From Pelagivirga sediminicola (GTDB lineage Bacteria > Pseudomonadota > Alphaproteobacteria > Rhodobacterales > Rhodobacteraceae): a DNA stretch of 64,000 bases. How positions within the stretch are numbered: the stretch's first letter is position 1; the number at the start of each line of letters is the position of its first letter. Both the position numbers and the translations under genes were made by a program. The stretch is taken from contig NZ_QCYH01000001.1 in the NCBI RefSeq assembly GCF_003072125.1, forward strand, positions 496,001 to 560,000, in the 5' to 3' direction. The notes below the pieces were generated by a model. That model saw only the letters and a program-made list of their open reading frames with translations. It was not told the origin of the DNA and did no database searches. Of the stretch, positions 28,043-36,689 are shown one piece after another.

Positions 28043-29116
28043 TCAGTCGGCCTTGGCAGTCTTTGGGCGCGGGATCAACAGGGATGCGTCACCGTACGAA
28101 AAAAACCTGTATTCATGTGTCACCGCATGGGCGTAAATCTGCCGGACAGTCTCATGCCCCATGAGCGCGGAGACCAGCATCATCAGCGTCGATTTCGGCA
28201 GATGGAAGTTGGTCATCAGCGCATCGGTCACGCGGAAATCGAAGCCGGGATAGATGAAGATGTCCGTCTCGCCCTGCCATGGCGCGATCGCGCCGCTTGC
28301 GCGCGCCGCGCTCTCGATCAGGCGCAGCGCGGTGGTGCCGACGGGGATGACGCGCCCGCCTGCGGCGCGGGTGGCTGCAATCTCGGCGGCGGCCTGGGGC
28401 GTCACCTCGCCCCACTCGGCGTGCATCTTGTGGGTTGTGACGTCATCCACCTTGACGGGCAGGAACGTGCCCGCGCCGACATGCAGCGTCACATGGGTGA
28501 GCGCCACGCCCTTTGCCGTCAGCGCGGCCAGCAGGGCGTCATCGAAATGCAGCGATGCGGTCGGCGCCGCGACAGCGCCGGAATGGCGCGCCCAGACGGT
28601 TTGATAATCGTCCCTGTCGGCCGCATCTGCCGGGCGCCGCGCGGCGATATAGGGCGGCAGCGGCATGGCGCCCGCCTGCTCCAGCGCCGCGTCGAAATCA
28701 TCGCCCGCAAGGTTGAACCGCAGATGCGCCTGCCCGTCCGCCTTGCCCTCCAGTGTGGCCGAAAGCGCCGCGGAGAAAACCACCGTCTCGCCCATCGCGA
28801 GCTTTTTCAGCGGCTTGACCATCGCGGCCCATGCGCCATCCGCACGCGGCTCCAGCAGCGTGACCTCGATGCGCGCCTCCGTTTCGCCCTGCGCACCGCT
28901 GCGACGGCGCGTTCCCGACAGGCGCGCGGGAATGACGCGCGTGTCGTTCAGCACGAGGCGGTCGCCGGGGCGCAGCCAATCCGGCAGATCGCCGACATGG
29001 GCATCGGTGATGCGGCTGCCCTCCGCCACCAGCAGCCGGGCGGCGCTGCGCGGGCGGGCGGGCCGCGTGGCGATCAGCGTCTCTGGCAGGTCATAGTCGA
29101 AATCGCTCAGCTTCAT
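28043..29116 (-). CDS. queA: S-adenosylmethionine:tRNA ribosyltransferase-isomerase
   Basis: A 357-residue enzyme that moves the ribosyl moiety of SAM onto preQ1-modified tRNA to form epoxyqueuosine at wobble position 34. Conserved stretches are [16 protein letters not shown] at the start, [33 protein letters not shown], and [17 protein letters not shown]. Start ATG 29116 gives [11 protein letters not shown], the family N-terminus. It ends the three-gene minus-strand stretch after the AsmA-like gene. Intact. Confidence 0.97.
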   Translation of the reverse strand: MKLSDFDYDLPETLIATRPARPRSAARLLVAEGSRITDAHVGDLPDWLRPGDRLVLNDTRVIPARLSGTRRRSGAQGETEARIEVTLLEPRADGAWAAMVKPLKKLAMGETVVFSAALSATLEGKADGQAHLRFNLAGDDFDAALEQAGAMPLPPYIAARRPADAADRDDYQTVWARHSGAVAAPTASLHFDDALLAALTAKGVALTHVTLHVGAGTFLPVKVDDVTTHKMHAEWGEVTPQAAAEIAATRAAGGRVIPVGTTALRLIESAARASGAIAPWQGETDIFIYPGFDFRVTDALMTNFHLPKSTLMMLVSALMGHETVRQIYAHAVTHEYRFFSYGDASLLIPRPKTAKAD

Positions 29117-29173
29117 GGTGGCCCCGTCTGGCTGCGGCATCGGCGCGGGTCTTGCCGGGCATCGCGGCGCGCG

Positions 29174-32100
29174 TCAAGGTCGGTTGCTGCGCCCGCGATC
29201 CACCGGCTTGCGCACCTGCGGCGGCGCTGTGCCCGCTTGCGGCGCGGGCGCGGCGGTGCCTTCGGCGGGGCGCTGCGCCGCGGGGGGCGCCGGGGGCGGG
29301 CGGCGGAAAATCTCGCGGAACATGCCGGGCGTCAGCAGCGACAGCGGGTTGACCCCGACCGAGGGCGATGCGGCCGGTCCCCTCAGTGTGTAATTCACGC
29401 CGACCAGCCCCTCGCCCGCGCGGGTGAACATGGCGCCGATCGCGTTCACCACGTAAAGCGGCGACACGACGCCCTGCATGTCCATCTGCTTGGTGCCGAG
29501 GTGGTAATAGCCGTCCATCGAGATCCCCATGGACGCGCCCACCGCGCTGCTTGAATAAAGCGTCAGGCGCTCCGGCGCCAGCCGGAACCGCGCGTTGACA
29601 TCGCTGAAATGGATACCACTGCCCGACATCTGCTCCAGCAGGCCGACCACGCTGAGCGCGCTCAGCAGCGCGGCGAGGGCGGGCGCATCGGTCAGCCAGA
29701 TATCGCCCCCGGTCAGCTGCCCTTCATAGGTGCCGGCCGCGCCCGCGGGCGACAGGATCAGCTCCATCTCGCCGCCCCGCGCCTGTTTCAGCACCCCTGC
29801 CGAGCCCAGCACGCCGCCCGCATCCGTGGTGGTGATGCGGTAGGCGCTGCGCCCGGATTGCGGCACGATCTGGCCGCGGATCGCGGCGCCGCCATTGACG
29901 AGACCCGTAAAGCTGCCATCGACGCCGCGCGCCGTGTCCAGCTTGGCGCGAAACCCCGTCAGAGAGAGCCCGTCCGAGACCACCAGCCGGTCCAGCGCCA
30001 GCGTTATCGGACCGCCGGCCCCGCCGCCACCGCCGCCCAGATCCGCCTTGCGCAGATCGATGCTGCCGCCATTGAGGACCACGGCGGGCGCCGCGCCCCT
30101 GCCCCGCCCGACCAGCGTCACGGGCGCGTTCAGCCACCCGCCGACCCGGACCTGGCTGAACAGCGCGCGGTCCAGCAGACCGCCGGGCTTCAGCGTGACG
30201 CTGCCCAGCGCACCCAGCCCCGGCGCGTCGAGCGACAACCGATCGATCTGCGGCGGCTCGCCCAGACGGCCGCGCACCTCCAGCGCGCCGCGGGCGCTGC
30301 GCGGCAGACTCCAGTTCAATTGCGGCAGCGACAGGCCCAGCCCCGCCAGATCCGAGGACAGCGAAAAGGCGCCGGCGCCTTCCTTGGCCAGGTCGACCAC
30401 CACCTGCGCGGGCGCGCTGCCGGTCAGGCTGCCGGGCGGCAGACCGATACCGAACGCGTCCGAGAACTGCTGGCTCAGCGTCAATGTGCCCTCCACGCGG
30501 CTGCCCGCCGCGTCCGGGCCCAGCGTGGCGGTCCAGTGGCCGTTGAAGGGCACGCCGTCCAACTGGCCATCGCCGCCGATGCGCAGCTGATTATCGGCCA
30601 GCCGCAAATCCAGCGCCTGCGCCGTCAGCACGCGCCCCGGCACCAGCACATCGCTGCTCAGATCCGCAAGGCGGCCGGTCACTTCGACCTGCACATCCTC
30701 GGTCTTGAGGTTCTTGACCAGCGGAAAGCGCAGATCGGCCGCAACGCGCGCCTGCCCATCGGCCAGATCCACCGGGCGGCCCTGCTTGGACAGGAAGCGG
30801 AAGGGTTCTTCGTCGATCAGCGCCAGCGCGGCGGTGACGCTGCTCTGGGTGCGCACGGCGGCCTCGGCGGGGCCGCCCGGAATGGTCGTGTCGGGCACGA
30901 CGAACGCGGTGCCCGCAATGTCGATCGCCCCGCCCTGCGGCGCCTCGATCCGGCCGGTTTCGGCCTCGATGGCAAAGCGCCCGCCGACCAGCATGGCCTT
31001 GCCCGACATCTCCTCGATCCGTGGCATCTGCTTCATGAAGCGGGTGTCGAGCTGCGCAAAGTCGAAGGCCAGCGCGACATCCGGCCGCGCCTTGGGGCGC
31101 AGCCTGAAGGCCAGGTCGATATTGCGCAGATCGCCCTGGCCGACATTCTCGGCCACCCATTTTCGGGTCTTGGAAACCGCCGCTTCGGGCCATAGCTGCA
31201 TCAGGCGGGTGCGCGTGATGCCGTCCAGCCGCCCGTCCAGCGCAAGATCCCAGCCCGCACGTCCGGCGCGCAGATCGCCCTGCAGCACCAGATGCCGGCC
31301 CTGATCCGACAGGCTCAGCTGCCCAAGGCTCAGATGAAAGGGCTCCAGCACAAGGCGCATGTCCAGCGCGGCACTGTCCACATGGACCGGCTCGGCATAA
31401 AGATCTGCCGGATCGGCGGTGATGTCGGTGACGCGCAGCTGCGCGATCAGCTCGTCGGGCCAGCCGCTGGTGCCGCCGATCAGATGCGCGGTGCCTTCGG
31501 CGCTGGCCGTGACCCATTTGCTGTCGATCGAAAGCGCCGCGATCTCGATCTTCTGGGCGGCCGGATCATAGGTGAAATAGGTGCGTGCCGAGTCGAACGC
31601 GATGGGCTTGGTCGCCGGTGTGGGCTGCAGCGCGCCCTTGCCGATCTGCAGCGTCGCGTTGAGCGGGCCAAGCCGTCCGGCGCCGTCCAGCCGCACGCGC
31701 AGCGCGCCCGAGATCGGCGCATCCAGCGCCCCCAGAACCGCCAGCGCCGGCGACTGGAGCGCCAGCTCGCCCGCGGGCAGGTCCGAGAAATTCACGCCCA
31801 GCTGCGCCGCCGTGCTGCCGATGCGGCTGGAGAAATTGAACTCCAGCGTGCTGGGATAATCCTGCGCGCCCAGCACGGTGAAATCGCCGCGCGCGCGCAG
31901 AAACCCGTCCTCTCGCGTCGCGGCCAGCTTGCCGCCGTTGACCGTCCAGGCGCGGCCGCTGCGCGCATCCTCGTAGCGCAGGGTCAGATTGTCGGCATGC
32001 ACCCCGGTGAGCGAGGCAAGGCCGGGACGCCCCAGCGCCTCGTCAACCATGCTGATCAGCGACGGCACATCGCGCGGCGCGCGCCGGGCGCCTGCCTGCA

Positions 32101-32596
32101 CGCCCAGATCATTGCCCAGCTCGACCCCGACAGCGCCCGAATCGTCGCGCCGCAGATGCAGCTGCAAACCGGCCAGCCGGATGCTGCCCGGCCGGACCTG
32201 CCCTTGCAGCAGCGGGCGCGGCGCCAGCGTGCCGCCAAGTTCGGCCAGCGTGGCGATGACGCGCCCGTCCCAGCCGCGCAGCGTGACATCGCGCAGCGCC
32301 AAGCGCGGCGTCCAGCCCGTGTCGACCACGACGACCATCTGGCCCAGCTCCACCTCAAGGCCGCCAACCTGCGCATTGATCCGCTCGGTGATGCGCGCGC
32401 GCAGCCAGTCGGGCACCACCACCGGCGTGCCCAGATGGGCAAGCACGAAGACCGACAGCGCGACCGCCAGCGCGGCGATGCTCAGCAGCGACCAGAGCCC
32501 CGCCTTGCGGCGCCTGCGCCGTTTGCGGGCGCGGCGGGCCTGCGCGTCACGCGCGGGGCTGTCCGCACCGGGCGGCTGGGATCCTGTCTCGCTCAT
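29174..32596 (-). CDS. Large AsmA/DUF3971-type envelope protein (YhdP-like)
   Basis: A roughly 1140-residue protein. A basic cytoplasmic start (RRARKRRRRRK, about residue 25) is followed by one transmembrane helix (LWSLLSIAALAVALSVFVLA) and a very long periplasmic part of repeated beta-rich units, ending in a Pro/Ala-rich tail. The C-terminal region (for example GEGLVGVNYTLRGPAASPS, then VNPLSLLTPGMFREIF) is typical of the AsmA-like C-terminal domain. Members such as YhdP and TamB form bridges that move phospholipid to the outer membrane. ATG 32596 follows GGGGAG; ATG 32656 is an alternative. Confidence 0.88.
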   Translation of the reverse strand: MSETGSQPPGADSPARDAQARRARKRRRRRKAGLWSLLSIAALAVALSVFVLAHLGTPVVVPDWLRARITERINAQVGGLEVELGQMVVVVDTGWTPRLALRDVTLRGWDGRVIATLAELGGTLAPRPLLQGQVRPGSIRLAGLQLHLRRDDSGAVGVELGNDLGVQAGARRAPRDVPSLISMVDEALGRPGLASLTGVHADNLTLRYEDARSGRAWTVNGGKLAATREDGFLRARGDFTVLGAQDYPSTLEFNFSSRIGSTAAQLGVNFSDLPAGELALQSPALAVLGALDAPISGALRVRLDGAGRLGPLNATLQIGKGALQPTPATKPIAFDSARTYFTYDPAAQKIEIAALSIDSKWVTASAEGTAHLIGGTSGWPDELIAQLRVTDITADPADLYAEPVHVDSAALDMRLVLEPFHLSLGQLSLSDQGRHLVLQGDLRAGRAGWDLALDGRLDGITRTRLMQLWPEAAVSKTRKWVAENVGQGDLRNIDLAFRLRPKARPDVALAFDFAQLDTRFMKQMPRIEEMSGKAMLVGGRFAIEAETGRIEAPQGGAIDIAGTAFVVPDTTIPGGPAEAAVRTQSSVTAALALIDEEPFRFLSKQGRPVDLADGQARVAADLRFPLVKNLKTEDVQVEVTGRLADLSSDVLVPGRVLTAQALDLRLADNQLRIGGDGQLDGVPFNGHWTATLGPDAAGSRVEGTLTLSQQFSDAFGIGLPPGSLTGSAPAQVVVDLAKEGAGAFSLSSDLAGLGLSLPQLNWSLPRSARGALEVRGRLGEPPQIDRLSLDAPGLGALGSVTLKPGGLLDRALFSQVRVGGWLNAPVTLVGRGRGAAPAVVLNGGSIDLRKADLGGGGGGAGGPITLALDRLVVSDGLSLTGFRAKLDTARGVDGSFTGLVNGGAAIRGQIVPQSGRSAYRITTTDAGGVLGSAGVLKQARGGEMELILSPAGAAGTYEGQLTGGDIWLTDAPALAALLSALSVVGLLEQMSGSGIHFSDVNARFRLAPERLTLYSSSAVGASMGISMDGYYHLGTKQMDMQGVVSPLYVVNAIGAMFTRAGEGLVGVNYTLRGPAASPSVGVNPLSLLTPGMFREIFRRPPPAPPAAQRPAEGTAAPAPQAGTAPPQVRKPVDRGRSNRP

Positions 32597-32734
32597 CTGC
32601 TCCCCGGGTGCGTCTGCGCGCCCCTTTGTCCTGCGCTGCGGGCGCCTCTCTTCCATCGGGCGCCCGCAAGGCTAATATATCATGAACAGGCGCCATCGCC
32701 ACTGCGACGGGCGCCATCGCACCAAGGACACCAC

Positions 32735-33196
32735 ATGCCTGAAATTTCCGATAATGCACCCGATTTCACACTTCCCGCCGCGGGAGGCGGCGAAATTCGG
32801 CTTAGCGATCTGCGCGGCGCGCCGGTCGTGCTGTTTTTCTATCCGCGCGACGACACCTCCGGATGCACCCGCGAAGCGCTGGATTTCACCGCCCTTCAGC
32901 CCGAGTTCGCCAAGGCGGGCGTCAAGATCATGGGCATTTCGAAGGACACAATCGCCAAGCATGACAAGTTTCGCACGAAACACGATCTGACCGTTCCCCT
33001 TCTCTCGGACGCGGATGGCACGGTCTGCGAGGATTACGGCGTCTGGGCGGAAAAGAAGATGTACGGCAAGACCTTCATGGGGATCGAGCGCAGCACGTTC
33101 CTGATCGGCGCCGATGGGCGCATCGCGCAGGTCTGGCGCAAGGTGAAGGTGCCCGGCCACGCGCAGGACGTTCTGGACGCCGCCCGCGCGCTCTGA
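32735..33196 (+). CDS. bcp: Thioredoxin-dependent thiol peroxidase (Bcp/PrxQ type)
   Basis: A 153-residue peroxiredoxin that reduces hydrogen peroxide and organic peroxides. The peroxidatic Cys44 lies in PRDDTSGCTREA, with FFYPRDDTSGCT matching the Bcp/PrxQ signature. The resolving Cys that E. coli Bcp has five residues later is absent (Leu49). Another Cys at 98 (GTVCEDYG) might serve, or the enzyme may work as a 1-Cys type. Start ATG 32735 gives a normal family N-terminus. It is divergent from the AsmA-like gene. Confidence 0.94.
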   Translation: MPEISDNAPDFTLPAAGGGEIRLSDLRGAPVVLFFYPRDDTSGCTREALDFTALQPEFAKAGVKIMGISKDTIAKHDKFRTKHDLTVPLLSDADGTVCEDYGVWAEKKMYGKTFMGIERSTFLIGADGRIAQVWRKVKVPGHAQDVLDAARAL

Positions 33197-33454
33197 CGCG
33201 GCGCCGGCGCGGGCGCGCGCCCCGTTTTGCGACAAACGGGCGCAGCGCGAGCGCGCGAATGGCCGCTCAAGCCGATGCAGATCGGCAATAATCTGCCGTT
33301 TATCGGCGCCAGACCGCGATTCGCGGGCGCGCCGGGGCCAAAACTGTTGCCCCCCGGACGCAGTCTGGCTAAGCAAAACGCCAAGGCGCGACGGGACCAA
33401 AAGGATGCGCGCCATTTCGGGACGGTACAATCGGGACAATCGAGGACGGGATAC

Positions 33455-34774
33455 TTGCGGACACGCATCGCCATAAGAATTCGCTCATTTCTTGAGCGCC
33501 ATTTCCCGGAACGCCGGGTTTTCCTGCGCTCGGAATCGGATACCCGCTTCATCCGGCTGCGCCCTGCGACACAGCTGATCGCCTTTGGCGGCGCGTCCCT
33601 GATCGTCGCCTGGTCCATCATCGCCACGGCGATCCTGCTGATGGACAGCATCGGGTCCGGCAATTTCCGCGAGCAGGCCAAGCGCGATCAGCGCAGCTAT
33701 GAAAGCCGCCTGAACGATCTGAGCAGCGAGCGCGACAAGCGCGCCGTCGAGGCGCGCGAGGCGCAGGAGCGGTTCAACTCCGCGCTCGAACAGATTTCGG
33801 TCATGCAGTCCGAACTTCTGGCGTCAGAGACGCGCCGCCGCGAGATGGAGACGGGCATCGGTGTGATCCAGTCCACCCTGCGCCGTACAATGCGCGAGCG
33901 CGAAGAGGCGCGCGGCAAGGCCGAAACGCTCACCGCCGAGCTGGAGACATCGGGCACGGGCGACGCGCTGGCCTCCGATGATGGCAACGGCGGCAATGCC
34001 GTCGATTTCCTGACCCAGGCGCTGGCCGACACGGCCGCCGAGCGCGACCAGATCATCGCCGACGCCCAGGATGCGCTGCTTCAGGCCGACGAGATGCAGC
34101 AGCAGATCCGCCTGATGCAGGACCAGAACGACCAGATCTTCCGCCAGCTCGAAGACGCGATGACGATATCGGTCGAGCCGCTGGACAAGATGTTCGCCGC
34201 CGCCGGGATGAGCACGGACAAGATCCTGAACACCGTGCGCAAGGGCTATTCGGGCCAGGGCGGCCCGCTCATGCCGCTGAGCCTGTCCACCCGCGGCGAG
34301 GCCCCCTCGCCCGATGCGGCGCGGGCCAATCGCCTTCTCAACCAACTGGACCGGCTGAATCTTTATCGCATCGCCGCCGAAAAGGCGCCCTTTGCGCTGC
34401 CGCTCAAGAACGCGTTCCGCTACACCTCGGGCTATGGCCCTCGTTGGGGCCGCATGCACAGCGGCACGGACATGGCCGGCGATCACGGCTCGCCCATCTA
34501 TGCCCCCGCCGACGGCGTCGTCACGCATGCGGGCTGGCAGTCCGGCTATGGCCGCCTGGTCAAGATCGAACACGCCTTCGGGATCGAGACGCGCTATGCG
34601 CATCAATCCAAAATCCGCGTGAAGAAGGGGCAAAGGGTCTCGCGTGGGGATCATATCGGTGATATGGGAAACTCTGGACGATCCACCGGCACCCATCTAC
34701 ACTATGAAATCAGGGTGGACGGCAAGGCCATCAACGCAATGACATTCATCAAGGCTGGTAGAAATGTTTTCTAA
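33455..34774 (+). CDS. M23 family metallopeptidase (peptidoglycan endopeptidase)
   Basis: A 439-residue protein. A basic N-terminus and one membrane helix (about residues 45-65, FGGASLIVAWSIIATAILLM) precede a long periplasmic coiled coil (about 75-250). The C-terminal LytM/M23 domain has zinc ligands HSGTD and HLHYE. It probably cleaves peptidoglycan cross-links. TTG 33455 is the start: GAGG lies 9 nt upstream and no ATG fits before the membrane segment. It overlaps the bactofilin gene by 11 nt, an arrangement known for bactofilin-linked M23 enzymes such as LmdC that influence cell shape. Confidence 0.92.
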   Translation: MRTRIAIRIRSFLERHFPERRVFLRSESDTRFIRLRPATQLIAFGGASLIVAWSIIATAILLMDSIGSGNFREQAKRDQRSYESRLNDLSSERDKRAVEAREAQERFNSALEQISVMQSELLASETRRREMETGIGVIQSTLRRTMREREEARGKAETLTAELETSGTGDALASDDGNGGNAVDFLTQALADTAAERDQIIADAQDALLQADEMQQQIRLMQDQNDQIFRQLEDAMTISVEPLDKMFAAAGMSTDKILNTVRKGYSGQGGPLMPLSLSTRGEAPSPDAARANRLLNQLDRLNLYRIAAEKAPFALPLKNAFRYTSGYGPRWGRMHSGTDMAGDHGSPIYAPADGVVTHAGWQSGYGRLVKIEHAFGIETRYAHQSKIRVKKGQRVSRGDHIGDMGNSGRSTGTHLHYEIRVDGKAINAMTFIKAGRNVF

Positions 34775-35291
34775 GAGCAAAATCAACGAACCTGGCCCGC
34801 AGAAGGGCGACGCGCCCAAGCCGGTCGGCCATGACAAGCCTCTGGACGCGCCCAAGCCTGCGGCCTCGTCGGGAGGCGACTTCAAGCCGTCCGCGCCCAA
34901 GGCGAAGCCCCCGGCATCGGTGCTGTCCTCGGATCTGCACGTGACCGGCAACATGAAGACCACCGGCGACATCCAGGTCGAGGGCACGGTCGAGGGCGAC
35001 ATCCGCGCGCATCTGCTGACCATCGGTGAAACCGCCACGATCAAGGGCGAGGTCATTGCCGATGATGTCGTGATCAACGGCCGCATCGTGGGGCGCGTTC
35101 GCGGCCTGAAGGTGCGCCTGACATCGACCGCACGCGTCGAGGGCGACATCATTCACAAGACCATCGCGATCGAATCCGGCGCCCATTTCGAAGGTTCCGT
35201 GCAGCGCCAGGACGACCCGCTGAACCCCAAGGGCAAGGCGCCCGACGCGGCAGGCCATGCCGAAGCCCGCTCCGAGCCCAAGTCGGGCTGA
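34764..35291 (+). CDS. Bactofilin family cytoskeletal protein
   Basis: A 175-residue protein with a disordered Pro/Lys-rich N-terminus (about 1-55) and a bactofilin beta-helix core (about 58-155). The core has regular hydrophobic-glycine repeats, for example LHVTGNMKTTGDIQVEGTV, GDIRAHLLTIGETA and GEVIADDVVINGRIVGRV. The tail is short and polar. Bactofilins polymerise without nucleotides and act as membrane-associated scaffolds for cell wall enzymes. Its start lies inside the end of the M23 gene, so translation is likely coupled. A terminator follows 45 bp later. Confidence 0.95.
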   Translation: MFSKSKINEPGPQKGDAPKPVGHDKPLDAPKPAASSGGDFKPSAPKAKPPASVLSSDLHVTGNMKTTGDIQVEGTVEGDIRAHLLTIGETATIKGEVIADDVVINGRIVGRVRGLKVRLTSTARVEGDIIHKTIAIESGAHFEGSVQRQDDPLNPKGKAPDAAGHAEARSEPKSG

Positions 35292-35335
35292 GCGCAGCCT
35301 GAAGCAAGGCATCGCCCTGCTGTGGACACATCCCG

Positions 35336-35370
35336 CCGCCCCGCCGAAAGGTCTGGGGCGGTTTTCGTTT
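35336..35370 (+). terminator. Rho-independent terminator of the M23-bactofilin unit
   Basis: CCGCCCC (35336-35342) and GGGGCGG (35355-35361) form a 7-bp GC stem around a 12-nt loop, followed by TTTTCGTTT. It lies 45 nt past the bactofilin stop codon on the coding strand. Confidence 0.85.
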
Positions 35371-35511
35371 CGCGTGTTGCCCCCATGGCCACCAACGCAA
35401 CGGGCGGCCCCTTGGGACCGCCCGCCTGCAACTCATTGCATGATTTCAGCCGCTCTATGCCGCTTGCAACGCCTGCGGCGCGCGTCAGGAGCAGCCATTG
35501 ACGCCTTCGCG

Positions 35512-35844
35512 TCAATCGGGACGCGCGCTGTAGCGGCGCGGCTGGTGGCTTCGGGCGCGCTGTGCGGGATGCTTCATCACACGCTGGTATGTGCGGTACT
35601 GGTTCGGCACGCCGCAGCTGACCGTTCCGTCGCCTGTCACAGGCTGCAATCCGGCGGGGCAGTTATTCTCGCGGGTGCCATAGCGGAACAGTTTTTCCTG
35701 CCCCACAGACGCCGCGCGCGCCGGGGCGTGATCTACCGTCGCGATGATGACGATGACCTGCTGCTGCGCAATTGCCGGCGCAGCAAACAGCCCCAGCGCC
35801 GCGCCTGTCAAAATTCCACGCGCGGCGTTTACCAAGTTCTTCAT
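35512..35844 (-). CDS. Small secreted hypothetical protein
   Basis: A 110-residue protein. Residues 1-26 form a clear Sec signal peptide (GILTGAALGLFAAPAIAQQQ, cleavage after AIA). The mature part is basic and has two Cys (in ENNCPAG and TVSCGVP) that could form a disulfide. The C-terminus is Arg-rich. I recognise no domain. It lies 57 bp from a REP-like repeat that covers its presumed upstream region, so that repeat sits between its promoter side and the next gene. Confidence 0.78.
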   Translation of the reverse strand: MKNLVNAARGILTGAALGLFAAPAIAQQQVIVIIATVDHAPARAASVGQEKLFRYGTRENNCPAGLQPVTGDGTVSCGVPNQYRTYQRVMKHPAQRARSHQPRRYSARPD

Positions 35845-35900
35845 AATGTCCCTCGTTATCTAAAAACTCCGCATATGGATGTGCGGCGTCAACTCACCAC

Positions 35901-36015
35901 CAAAGCGTTTCGCCTTTAACCTGAGCCATCAGCTGGAGGCGAAACGCGCACCACACCTACATGTCGCGGGCATTTCGCGAAAAACTGTGATCCAGATTTT
36001 TCGTGAAACGCTTTA
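35901..36015 (+). repeat. REP-like double-hairpin repeat, copy 1
   Basis: A 115-bp element made of two hairpins. The first has a perfect 10-bp stem GCGTTTCGCC/GGCGAAACGC (35905-35914 with 35938-35947). The second is an imperfect TTTCGCGAAAAA/TTTTTCGTGAAA stem. The inner linker CCTACATGTCGCG is shared with copy 2. The reverse complement of 37151-37266 aligns with it along the whole length with few differences. The outer ends are themselves complementary (AAAGCGTTTC and GAAACGCTTT). Confidence 0.88.
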
Positions 36016-36077
36016 AACATGGTACGCAGGCCCCTGCCCCTGTCAACTCAGTCGCCCACCGCAAGAAGGCCGCTGTT

Positions 36078-36260
36078 TCACTCCTGCCACAACTGCCGGG
36101 CCACCAGCCACGTCACCGGGAAGCTGATGACAAATCCCAAAGCGGCGGCAATCAGAATGCCGTTCGTGTCGTCATAGCCCATGACCAGCGCGGCGATGAT
36201 CGCGCTGCCTGCCAAGGTCGAGCCTATGAAAAGATGCAATATTCCGGCCAATCGCCACAT
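36078..36260 (-). CDS. Small two-helix membrane protein
   Basis: A 60-residue protein starting at ATG 36260 (MWRLAGILHLFIGST). It has two predicted transmembrane helices (about residues 5-28 and 36-55) joined by a short polar turn (GYDDTNG), ending in RQLWQE. A longer in-frame upstream extension lacks a plausible signal and is not used. It lies between repeat copies 1 and 2. I recall similar short proteins in other Rhodobacteraceae; no function can be given. Confidence 0.72.
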   Translation of the reverse strand: MWRLAGILHLFIGSTLAGSAIIAALVMGYDDTNGILIAAALGFVISFPVTWLVARQLWQE

Positions 36261-36450
36261 GGTCGCGCTCCGTCGCTGGATATGTTTTGCGCAGATTGAC
36301 GCGCAACCTGCCTTGCTGCCTTGATCCATGTCAGAGCATCTTGCCCCCACGGCATCCCAAAGCGGCTTTTCTTCGGTTTTCGCGCCCTTCGGCCGGAACC
36401 CATTGCCATTCGGCGCGTTCAATTGCAACAAAAGCGAAGGGAGAGTTACA

Positions 36451-36570
36451 ATGTTGAGACTTACACTGGCCATGGTTGCAATCCTGGGCATCGCCGCCTG
36501 CGAGACGACCGAAGGATTCGGGCGCGACGTTCAGAATGCCGGCGAAGCGATCGAAAACGAAGCCGAATAA
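36451..36570 (+). CDS. Entericidin-like small lipoprotein
   Basis: A 39-residue peptide with a type II signal (MLRLTLAMVAILGIAAC) ending in the lipidated Cys17, followed by ETTEGFGRDVQNAGEAIENE, which matches the entericidin EcnA/EcnB family. Entericidins are small outer-membrane lipoproteins; in E. coli EcnB promotes lysis and EcnA opposes it. Only one such gene is visible here, so no toxin-antidote pair is evident. Start ATG 36451 follows GAAGGGAGAG. A terminator with a T7 run follows 30 bp later. It lies inside the repeat-bounded segment. Confidence 0.82.
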   Translation: MLRLTLAMVAILGIAACETTEGFGRDVQNAGEAIENEAE

Positions 36571-36600
36571 GCGCCATCATTGATGTGCGGAGTGAAAAGG

Positions 36601-36625
36601 CGGCCTCCGGTGGGGCCGTTTTTTT
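36601..36625 (+). terminator. Rho-independent terminator after the entericidin-like gene
   Basis: CGGCC (36601-36605) pairs with GGCCG (36614-36618), followed by a run of seven T. Flanking AAAAGG and TTTTTTT can extend the pairing. It lies 30 nt after the stop codon. Confidence 0.85.
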
Positions 36626-36689
36626 GCGCCCGGATGAAATATCGGTGCCGCATCAATCTTTGTTTAACACGGTTGCGCGATGTTGAGGC

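Noticed and set aside
33197..33454. Small gene or RNA in the 258-bp gap before the M23 gene
   Set aside because: I found only a self-complementary GGGCGCGCGCCC followed by TTTT at 33211-33228, a weak terminator candidate for bcp, and no convincing frame or RNA structure.
35400..35422. GGGCGG/CCGCCC hairpin as a separate terminator for the secreted-protein gene at 35512
   Set aside because: Its stem is only 6 bp with no T-run and lies about 90 nt from the stop; support is too weak to annotate.
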